A stretch of DNA of 64,000 bases. Source: Acanthochromis polyacanthus (Eukaryota; Chordata; Actinopteri; Pomacentridae). The position numbers were made by a program, and so were the translations under genes. The stretch covers positions 15,013,876 through 15,077,875 of the forward strand of contig NC_067115.1 of the NCBI RefSeq assembly GCF_021347895.1. The letters run 5' to 3'. Below the pieces are notes generated by a model. The model saw only the letters and a program-made list of their open reading frames with translations. It ran no database searches and was not told where the DNA came from. Below, piece after piece: positions 24,360-36,300 of this stretch (position 1 is the stretch's first letter; the number at the start of each line of letters is the position of its first letter).

Positions 24360-27300
24360 ACACAGACACTTCCGCCTCACTTATCTTTGTATGTTTTTGC
24401 TTATCTCTGCTTGGCTGACCTGCTTGAGTGTCTTGCGGAAGTATGATCTAACATTGCAGTTGTTGCATGTGGCTGCAGTGCCACTGCTATTGAATGTGTC
24501 AAACCAGTGTTGCCCACCAGATGGCAACAGAAGCTCAGTACTTTATGTGTTTAAAACGACTAAGTTCAGAGTAAAACACAAAACTTAATGGGGCTAAACA
24601 ACTGCAATCTAGATCTGTTTAACCTGCTTCAACTGCCAAATGGCTGTAAATCTGCTTTTTTTTCCTCTGAGGCTTGATTTTGTGTGACTTAGATGTGAAA
24701 CGTGCTTACTGGTGAACACTCATTTCATCCCAGACAACATGACCATGTTTTAAACTTTAATACTTGACATTTTCACAGATGAAAATGTACTTGATAAACA
24801 GCCTTGAATACATAGTTTTATTTTGTCTGTCATCTTGTGTTGTCCATCCTGATAGCTGCGTCCGCATTAAATCGGCCGATTGTTGAATACCCATCTCTTC
24901 AGTTCGATTTGAGTAGATTCAATGAAAAGAAGCACAGTCAGGGGATGGCAGCACAAAGCAGGGAGCACACCCTACTCAGTTGTGAGTTTTTCATGGTCAT
25001 GTGTTTTGAAATATGTGTGCACTAGACATTGAAGTGAAAAATGAGTCATTGACAGTTACAGAATGGTAAGTATAAAATGTATGGAATGGTTGTTGATTCA
25101 CACTGTGGGACTTGGTCTGAGTGACTTCTTCTGGCTCCATTAAAAAAAAAAAAAAGCTAACAAATCCACAGAGCAGTATTACCAGTGTATCTGTGGGCAT
25201 CCATTTTCATCCTTAAAATATTTAAATTCATATTTTGTAAACACATCTGAGTTAGATTTTGTATTTAGAAGGTACTTTAGTGCTATGAAAACATGCATGG
25301 ATGGCAATGATAATATTCAGCCGAGATGTGTTCCTTCCAATACAATCCATTATAGCGTCTTAGAAATGGATTGGATGTGTAGTTATATTGAATAGTTGCC
25401 GGGCAGAGCCAAGTAAAGCTAAAGCGGTTCATTGTGCTTGATCTGCTGAAGACATATGCTTAATATTTGTTCCTTTTAGCTGTTTCTTTATAATTTTCAA
25501 TGAATACTTGCAGCTGTGGTGAACAGAGACATCTCACTTAGGCTAAAATGTTGCTGTAAATCATTTTTCAGTATGATTACTTTTGAGCAGCAAGCCAGCC
25601 TTTCAGTGTCTCTCTCTGGCTAACTGAGACTGATGTTATCAACTGTAAATGTGCTTTTAATCTGATTTGTCTGTAGAGCACATGCAGTGATTGTTCTTGT
25701 GCAAGGGCTTCTTCCCTCTGCAGTAGTAATAAAAAGGTTTAGCTGTAGGAGAGACATTAGCACACAGTTACACACATTGACTCCTACATGGTTTCTACTT
25801 ACTGCTTTTTTTTAACATCAAAATATGTCACAAAACAGGTCCCTTCAGCCTCCTACTCAGGGCTTGGGGAGATAACCAGTGTGGTACCACTACCTATGAG
25901 GACACTAATACCATGTCCCAGCATGTGTCCCTGTTTGTGTCTCCCATTACAGAGTTCCTCTTGGCAGGAGGTCCGTAGGGCACATGCAGTAATGGTTCTT
26001 GTGCAAAATCCTCTTCACTCTTCAGTGAAAAACTAATACAGAGGTTTAGATTCAATGGAGACATCAGTGCCCAGTTAAGCACATTTCACCCCATTGTGGC
26101 TTCTACCTGCTGCTTTTTTTTTTGCATCAAAATGTCACAAAACAGATCTTTTCAGCCTCGTACGGTTAGAGAAATAACCAGTGTAGTACCAATACCTATG
26201 AGGACACTAATACCACGTCTAAGCATGTGTTTCTGTTTGTGTGCTTGAGAGAGTAATGATCTTGTGGTGGATTTGCATATATACACACAGGTGGATGCAT
26301 GTGTGCATATAAATGCGTGTGTTGCATGTGATATGGGCAGAAACATGAGTACTGGTGTCTGTGCAGCATTATTTAAATCACATTCTGCAGTTCTCTTTGT
26401 ATCTGTACATATCAAAGCTTGCATGTCTGTGTGCACTGATTCCATGTTAATATATATATCATGGCACAATGTGCCCTCCTTTTACTCCTCTGCACCTCTT
26501 GCTGTTATTTAGAAATCTCTCCATATCCTCCTACAGGATGCACACCTCGACCACCACCTGCAGTCTGGGCTCTGCCGATGAAAATGCGGTAACTCAGGCA
26601 GATGAGGGGCTGAAGACCGTCCACCTGGAGCTCACAGAGACCTGTCTGGACATGATGGCACGATATGTGTTTTCCAACTTCTCTGCGCTACCCAAAAGGT
26701 TTGCCAGGACTTATTTTATCTGTGTGACTTTTGGGTGGTTGGTTACATAGTGATGTAATGGAAAGGAGTCTGTTTCAGTGGTGATTTTGGCCTCTGCTTG
26801 TCATCTTAGGTCTCCCATCGCAGAGTTCCTCTTGGCAGGAGGCCGTAGTATGACCTGGTTGGTGGGCAACAAGCTTGTTACCATAACAACCAGTGGAGGG
26901 GTCAGAACACAAGCGCTGCTGGGCCTGGACATGGCTGAACGCCTGGGAGGAGGAGGAGAAATGACCAGGTGCGTATGTATAAAAGAATTCCTCAGTTTCC
27001 ATCTACTGCTTTTCTCTTAAACACATTTGTTGCATCTGTTCATCCTGGAAGCGGCATCTCTCCTCAGCTGCTCTTCCTGAGGTTTCCTCTGCATTTTTCC
27101 TGTAAAAGTATCTTTATTTTTGATATTGGATTATCCAAAAAAAGAATTTTGATTCTGATGCTTAGTGGTATAGCGGTCTGTGTTGACATTTGTGTCTTAT
27201 TTTGGCATGTGTTGGTTGCCATGAAACTTTGAAACTGACGTTCTTGTCACCCTCTGGATGAATTGCTATCACTTTGTTGAAATAATTTTCATTTCAAACT

Positions 27301-30300
27301 TACATGTTTTTCAGTGTGTGTGCAGTGGCCTCCTTTCAATTCCAGTCCCTTGCTGTTTGTCATTCCTTCTCTCTCTCCTCCACATTTTCTTTTAGCTGTC
27401 TCTAGTATACAGATCAAAATGCTCCAAAATCTTGGAAAAACAAAATAATCCACTGTCTTGGGTATACCCAAATACCTGTGAAACGTGTGACATTTAGCCT
27501 TAGATTTAAGGTTTAGTACTAATTAGCAAATGTTAAAGTCTCTCTAGTGACTGATAACCTCTAGAAACTCATCTCTGTGTTTCAAAAATATATATTTCAT
27601 TTTTTCCCCATGAAAATAATCCCTTTCTGGATTAAATGGCTTAGATGTAGCACCACAACATTGAGTCCTCAAGCATGAGTACATCTTATAAAGTCTCTGC
27701 CTCTTTCTTCATTTACTCCTCCTGCCTTGCTGCACACAACTGTCTCATTTACTACTCTGTTCAATCACTGTATAACTGTTGTATGTTACACAATGGCAAG
27801 TTTTAATATTGAAGAAATTCTGCCACACATGTTCAAACCGATAACAGATTTTGAAAATGAATAATAATACTGAAAAGGGCAAACTGACAGGATGATTTGT
27901 TATGCATGAAACCCTGGAAGTCTGAATCAGTGCTTTTAAAATTGTTGTCAGTATACTGCAGTTTATAGGTGGAAATGCTCAGCAATGCTGTTGATTGCTT
28001 ATTTCACTCATGTCGTCCAGGATTAAAAAAAAGTCATCTGAACATGTTAACAAGATCTAAAACTCAGAAGGAGGGCTTTAAATGCTTAAGGTAGTGTCTA
28101 CAGATACGGACCCGGACCCGTAGCCTGTGGCCTACGGATACGGCACTTTCCCTAAATATTAATGAGCCGGCTGATGAACACGCTTCGTGATTGGCTGGTA
28201 ATCCGACGTACATAAATATTAATGAGCCGGCGACGCTGATGAAGGCGCTTCCGTGATTCGAGGTGAATCTGCGGAATGAATGGCGGAACTAACAGCCAGC
28301 AAACTACAAGTATTTTTTTACCTTCAAAAGTAGCGACAGACTATTACATATTAACAACCTAAACAAAACCCTGACGTATTTTCTCCGTCTGTCAACACAG
28401 ACACTGCACGTCAGTCACTTTAATGTTAGCGGACTCTGTTGAATGGCTAAGTTACATAACCACAAACAAATCTCACAATATCACAGTAAATCGAGTTTGT
28501 GGGTTTTTTAAATTCATGCCGAATTAAAGAGCTGCTTCTCACCATTCACGAGTGTTTGTTTCATATTCGACATCCGTAACTTTATCTTGTAAATTAGCGT
28601 CCGAAATTAAATGGGAACATTTGCAATGGAGTTCGTCAGCCGCTTCCACCACTGAACGCGGTAAACTAATTAATAGGAACTGGACTTCAAACAATTTAGA
28701 CACGGCGTCTAAAAGCGTAAAAACTACATTGTCTACGTAAAGTGTGAGAGGAGACGGTGTATTTTTAGTTAAATTATACAATGTTCCCCGTCAAAGTCAT
28801 TCATATAAACTGCCTGTAATGTGCAGCAATAACCATCGCCAGCTCTTCAGTGACCTTAACACGTCCGTACCTCTAGTACAGATGCTACGGGTACGGGTCC
28901 GTACCTCTAGCATCAACCAATGCTTAAATGATAAAGTAGGATTGGCAAAACAAACAAGAAGTACAACCTCCCAGAGCGGCTATGACTAAAAACTTTGTCT
29001 GTTTTGCTTCTTTGTAAACATTTCACTCTCTCGGTCCTGCAGGTCAGATCCATCACTACACACCCGCATGACCAAAGAAGCTCCGGCCAAACTGGAGTCA
29101 CAGTCAAGCCAGCAGCAGAACAGAGCCACACGGATCCGGGTCCGCTCCATTTCAGGTAATACATACTCCGTTGCTCAGCAGGTAACACTTAGCCTTGGAC
29201 CTCCTGCTGTCCTGAATTGAGAAAAAATGAGGTAGCTTTTCATAGCAGGATACAATCATTATATTCTCATACGGACAATCTATTATTTCTGCTGTCTACT
29301 TCTGATGCATGATTCTGATAGAGTACATTGTTACTCCATCTTGGTTTATTATGCATTAAAAGGATAATCAGATGTTACTACCTTGATTACTATATTTAAT
29401 GTAAATGTGTATTTTAATGATTTGTGGCTTTGTCAGTGTGCCTGAATGGGTTCACCTGCTCTTGTTCTGCTCATTAAATTGCAGCCAGTGATTGCGTTTG
29501 TGTTTTTTTCGATGAATTTAAATACCTTCTCAGAGGAGCCTGCTGTTTTCTGATGGCTTTTCTCTGATTGTCTGACCTTATGTTCCAGGTGGTCATGCTC
29601 TCCGTGCTGGTCCTGCTCAGAGCCTCAGTCCTTTGGTGTCCCCCTCTGAGGGTGAGTTAGCTGCTCCACTCTCTCCCTCTTCCGGTCCCACTCTGGACAG
29701 TCTGGGTCCTCCCTCCTCCACTTCTGCCAACCCATCAGCTCCCCCACCTCTGAAAGACAACCCCAGCCTGGCTGAGTTTGTCCCAATGCTCACACAAGGC
29801 TGGGCTGAGATCTTCATACGTAGACCATCAGGTATGCCACCTTTGAACACATTTAATGACAATCAGGTTTCATGTTCAGTGGCTGGGTGGTCTTTATTTT
29901 CATTATTATTGTTTTAGGGATAGTTGGTACAAGACAGACCAGTGGTTATGTATGTTTTGGTTAGGTAACTGCATATTAGCTAAACAAAACATTTGTTGTT
30001 AATTTCTGAAGCTTGATTTTAAATTGATTTTACTCCTCTTGGGCAGCATTTTTCCTGTACATTTCATTGCAATATGAAAATCAATTTGCAGAGATTTGAA
30101 ACCTGGAGAAAATCTCAATCCATTACAGTAAACATGTAGTGTGCCGCTCCCGTTTTACAAATCCTATAAAACTTCATTTTTTGTAAATATTTATTTCATT
30201 TCATTAGTTCATATTTTACATTTTTGTTGTCTATTTTTTTCATGTTCATCTCCAGTTCCTAATTTTAAAATCCTGAAAAATCCAAATCAGTTTTTTGTTT

Positions 30301-33300
30301 TTTTCCATTTTGAACTATTGTTACATCGTCTAAACACATAGTTTATGTCAGATGCTGCCAGATATTGAAAACTTTGGTTGTTCTGAAAAAAGGGTAAAAG
30401 CAATCACTCATAGTATGATTTATGACTCTTTTACAGCCCAAAAAAATAACCCAGGTGGACTGTATGACCCTCAGGTGTTAAAGGGTTATGTGCACACAGC
30501 CTGTATGTTACAATAGCAATAATATGCATGCTAGATTCTGATCTACTGCACATGTATGATAATTCGTTCTGTACGAGACAGTAGCATGATTTAAAAGTTT
30601 GTGTGGGTTACTGCATTTTAAAGTTGCCTTCTGTGTCTCAGTGTAACCTAAACTCTGCTAACATTTACACCTGTTTGCTTCTCTCCTGCTCTATGCTCAC
30701 ATAGAGCAGGAGAGTACAGCTTAGTTCCCAGTAAATCTATTCTCGTTTATCATATTTTTCTGTTTCTGTTATCAGACATCGAACAAGTGTAAAATAGATA
30801 CTGAATTGCTGCCCATTAAGACTACATGTTACCCAGAAGTTCACTTCATAGAATTTTCCAAACTGCTGTCCTGCACCGCTAAAATTTAAATGTTATAACC
30901 GCCTTGTTTTCGTGGAAACTCACCAAACTTAAGTTAAAAACAACCACTGTTCAGTGAATTTTGCAATATTTCCATCTAAAGTGATCACTCGGATAGAAAG
31001 TTAGAAGCAACAGTCCTGTTTTCAGAGGCTTCACTGTTGGTTTTTGTTGCTCTACATTTACAGGCAACACTAGCTGGCTGATGTGTTTGGAGAACCCACC
31101 CAGCCCCTTCTCCTCTGAGCTCGGCAACATGCCGCTGCAGGAGCTCTCCACTGTCCTGATGGCGATGGAGGGAGTGAAGGAGCCTCCTGCTCAGACAGCC
31201 AGTGCTCCTGCCAGCACAACTGCACCTGCCCCAGCACCTATTTCTGAGCCCTTAATCCAAACACACAGCAACATCGGAGGGAAGACACACCCGATGCAGC
31301 GCTCCAATACTGGTGGGTGGAAGTCTGAAGAGTCTGAGAAAGCTAGAAATATCAGAAATGTAGGGTTGTTGTTTTATCTGTAAAATAATCACAGCAGCAC
31401 ATCCAGTACAGCAAAATGGAAAGTCCTTATCGACTAGTTCATGTATTGTTACGCATGAATGCATCCCTCCGCCTGACTGCCTGTTCCTGGTCTTTCTTAA
31501 TTACATGACCTAAATGGCAAATTGCCTGTAAGTTCTTTATTTAAACCTGAAAGTGATCAATAGGCCACCTTGGATTCGCTCAGGTCAGTGATTGTTAAAT
31601 ATCACTGCTTTGACAGGTGCTTGTTTATAAGTCACATGTTCTTGTTTTGCAGAAACCTTCTTTTCAGTGGTACCCACTGTCCTGTGTTTTATATCCATTT
31701 CTCTCTTGCTCTGGGGCTCAATTCCCTCCTGTCACTCATGTTCACATTTTTTTCTCATAAACTCATTTTTTTCTCCACTCTTTTTTTTTTTTTTTTTCTT
31801 TTCTCATTACCTCTGAGACTGTTCCCCTTGTTCTGATTTGGTTTCTTTTCATGTTTCGTCATCCTCACCGTGATGCTGGTTTGTGGTTGGCTGCGATGGG
31901 TTTTGTGGCTTCATGTGCCACCGACCTGTCTTCTGGCATCACGCTTGCAGTGGGCTGCTCTCTCTGGTCTCTGGGTCTGGGCACTGCCCCCCCAGGCCCT
32001 GCGGCCCCTGGCAGGTTGCACAGGAGCATTTCATGGGCAGGTACCGTCCACCACATGTGTGACCCCACACCTCCCCCTCCAGAAAACTCCTGGTGTAGTA
32101 TATTTCTTCTCACTTGTACAATAAAGCGGTCTGCAAGCACGAACTACAGGTGGGTTTCAGTAAAGTGGCTTCTACTGGGAGTTAAAAAATGTTGGCAGAG
32201 AAAGCTGTAAATTATCTCTCATTTGCAATTAAAAGGATGAGATCAAAGACCAAAGTATTGTATTCCCATGTAATGTTTATTGGGAAACATGTTTTTTCAC
32301 TACAGGTAGATTATTTCAGTATGTTCACTGTATAGCCAAGAGATGGTCAACGTAGCATTGACTAAAAACGGGGGATAATGTGTACAAGCACCTCTCAATT
32401 TGAGCATTTATGTCCGTCCAAAAACTGATGCATAAACAATAATTTATGGCTTCATGCGTCTTATGGTTCCTGACTTTTCATGGCCAGGATTCTAGGCTTT
32501 TCTGGGTTAATTTCTGTTAATTTCTTTCTATTTAGCAACTGGAGCAGAGACCTTCTGAAGTGTTGTCATCATTGTAACATCACATTGAATTTCCCTTCGG
32601 GGATGAATGAAGTGATTCTATTCTGTGAGGATGCAAAACAACCTTTATGCTAAGCAAAGTTATCTGACCCCAGAAGTAACTTTTAATTTACCAAATATTC
32701 ATGAGAGTGGACTCAGTTTTTTCAACAAACTTATGACAAGACAGCAAACGCATGTTTCCCAACATGTTTAAACTAGTCTTTTAATAGTAAATGGGAGATG
32801 ATGTGGAGGAGCTTTCTTTTTCGTTTTGCCCCCCTTTCCTCCACAACTGTCACACAGAACTCAGTTGTGCAAAAGACCTGCTTTTTTATGCTCAGAGATT
32901 GTGCAAGTTAAGAACTTCGGCATTTCTACTTTAATCATCAGTCTATTATTAACATGGGAGGGACGGTCCTCAAAGAGTGATGATGAAAATGTCCATGCGC
33001 TCGGATCAGTCACACCTTTAGATAGATTGTGATTTATTCATTTTTGACTCCTTTTGTGATTTGTTCTTCCATCCTAATCATCTTCTCTAACTCCTGTGTT
33101 TCTGAAATATACTGCCAGGTCGACCTTTAACCTCTGAACCTCTGATGTTGTCAACAGGAAAGCCCAGACCTCAGCTACAGAACACGCACTTCCTTGCTTT
33201 ACTGGCAGACCAGTAGGGCGATGAAGAAATTTTCAGAGCTGCAGTTTTGAGGGCAAATGCCAACATTTCTGATTGTGTTTTTCTTCTCCTTTGGGTGTCA

Positions 33301-36300
33301 AGACAGTCTTCTTTGGGGGATACAGGACTGGAGGGCCTGGTCTGGGCTGCTGTTGCAGTAGCTGCAATGTGTTTGGGCTGAAATAACCAACAAGCCAACC
33401 AAAGCAATGCATGTGTCTTGATGGAAATTAAGTAGATGAGCCCATAATGGCTTGATGCTGTCTGCTGCATCCGTCTGTGTCTCTGAACTGAGTGTTTGTA
33501 GGTTGGAATCACCGTAGGTCATGATTTGCACATGGCTGTGTTTGCCCGACTGCCCTCAAGTTTGTTGATCAGCGTGGATGCATATGTTTAAGTTTTGTGT
33601 TAGATTGATTAGTTAAACTTGTATATTTAACTGGAATGTGGAGAAGGTCAGGGTGAAGTGGTGATGTCAAAATAACAACTGATGAAATCTTTAATGTTTG
33701 TCAGAATCTCACGTATTCATATATTTGTGTCTCTAATTGTATAACTAACAGTGGATGATGTGACTATGTGTATGTACTTTAGATGTTTTTTTTGCGTGTA
33801 TGTCCACCTATAACCCACTTGGTTGTTACTGTATCCTGCTGTAGACTCTGTGGTGGTCCTGGAGGAGGGCTCAGGGGTCACCACAGCACACACCCCTCCT
33901 GATTGGCTGGAGAGTGAAGAGTTTGAGGCAATGCCTTCGGATCCCATTGTCATATCTGCTGACAAGTTCACAAAGACTCCCCCTCCTGGAACACTAAGCA
34001 GGGTAGGTAGCTGGTGCATGTGCATAAAACGACACTGACTTGAACGGATAACCCCATTCAACAAGTAAATCTGCATGTCGACATCATGAATCCACGTGAA
34101 ACGAGTTACCACAGAAAAATCTTTTTTTGAGACTTCACAAAGATGGAAAAAACACAGGAAGATCCAACTACAAAGCAGTCGAACAACAGTTGCAACAGTA
34201 ATCAGAAGGTGCAGAAGGAGCCCTAGTACCCCTAATCAGAGCCAGAGTGGCATCCTCCTCGAGTTTCAGTGCTGACAATAGTCAGCTCTGGAAAACAGAC
34301 AAGTGCTTTAGACTTAGCACAGGGGTTATTGATTAAAATCACGTTGTTTGACAGCACAGACAGTATGATGGACTCCTCTATAGACAGCATATGAGAACAA
34401 AAAAGTCTGTTTGCTCTTTTGCATTAAACATCAAGTATAAACTTTTCCAAAGTGCGTGAAAGGAACCCTGATGAGTATTGGGAACACATCGTTTCGTCAA
34501 ATGAGACCAAGATAAATGAGTTTGGCCCAGATGGGGTTTAGCACATTTGCCGTGAATCTGGCCAGGGAAGCACAGAATTGAATTTCTGATGATATAGAAC
34601 AGCAGAAGTGCAAAAACTGTTAGGCAGGTGACATTTATATGATTGTGGATATGCCAAAAATACTGACTGACGAGATGACTCACAGTTTGAAAAAGCTTGT
34701 AAGGAGAGCAGTATTCCAGCATGATTATGATCTAAAGCACAGTGCTAAAATCACACAAGTTTCCTGTGTGGAAATAAATGAAAACTGTGACCTGGCCAAT
34801 TATAGCACCTGGCTTAAAGATAATAGAACATGCTTAGGGTATTTTAAAGAGAAAGACAGACCAACACTTTCCTTCCAGCGAAGAGCAGCTGAGGAAAACT
34901 GTCTGAAGAATGGCAGAATATTTTTTCAGAAATGTGGTGTCCTCTCTGCCAAGGAGATGAGTCTTAGATCAAAAATAAGGCTAAGACGTGCAAAGTTCTG
35001 AAAAAATACAAGATTTTAATCTCAGGAATGAAAAGTATACTTAATTTTGTTACACTCATTTCCTACTGTGGGGCCTGTATTTTAAAGATAGTTAATCCAA
35101 TCTGTTAGACTTTAATTTTACACTGCTTGGAAGTAACGCAGTTACTGTAAGATTTAACAGTTTAGAATAATGCGGCATTAAAGTAATATTGCACAGGGGT
35201 GTATTCACTTTTGCTGAATACTGTAGTTCACATTGCTTGTTTGCAGCTTTACTGTCTGTGCCAACACTTAAAAGCTGATTATATTATGCTAATGTTTATC
35301 AGAGCATCTGCACCACCTGTGCTGTTTCATTACCATTTGATAGATATTCAGTGTTGCCTGCACTCCTTTTAAATGGGTCTTCCCTGCCTGTGTTGTAACA
35401 AGTGGCACTTACTTAGCAGTGTTTGTATTCTGGTTCTACAGAACTGGAGTGTAGTATTTTTTAGCTATTAGATATACTGCTAAAACATGCTAAAGCTTTT
35501 ATCTTTACCTTTCAGTCCTCCTCTACCTCCAGTCAAGATGATGAAAAGTCGACTCTAGAAGAAGTGAGTGAAGGAGCGATTCCTATTGATCAGCCCAGTC
35601 TAGGACCCTCCACTCCAGGCAGTCAGGGGCCTGAACTTCCCTTCCAGACCCACACTCAGTCCCAGGGTCATGGACTCAACAAGTCCAGCTCCTCACCAGA
35701 GCTCCAAACTTTACCTGAAGCTTTCACCAAGGCTGCCATGGAGTCTGAGTCTGTGCTGGGAGACACATCACGACCCCGAGCGCCATCAGACGGCAAACCT
35801 CAGCTCCAGCAGCCTCATTTTGACAAAGACAAGGTGGAGGGAAGTAGAGGAGGAGATATTAATGGACTGGCAGGGCAAAATCAAGCAGTTGAAGGTCCAG
35901 GTGCTGTACCATCTCAGAGTGGAGCTGGGGTGATGAGGTTGTCTTTCCCAGCAGCACCAGCACCGCCCGGACCCATCTCCCCCAGTGGAGGCCACCGACC
36001 CCGGGGTCACACCATCTCAGTGTCAGCCCCTTCCTCCAGGAGGGAGAGAAGGACAGAAAGGGACTCTTACCACAGTCGACCTGGACCCAGCAACGCAGAG
36101 AAAATCTCTGGACTTAGTCCCAGGTACTAGATAGTTTACAGAAGGAACTATCACAGCTTCTGTGGTCTGTCTCTGCCAGATGGTGCAATGTATCAAGTGA
36201 AGCCAGTAAGCTCATCTTAGCTTTGTTTGGCAAAATTCAAAGTGACAGCCTGGAAGTGAAGAAATTTTTAATGATGTTCTGCAACCAAATGATACCAGAT

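Larger units (their letters stand above)
23523..26536 (+). other. tsc2: TSC2 intron 25
   Basis: A 3 kb intron. It carries a (CA)n array at 24316-24362 and a tandem duplication at 25678-26242 with a fragment of exon 27 at the joint. The remainder (23580-24300, 24600-25670) shows no clear feature. Confidence 0.65.
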
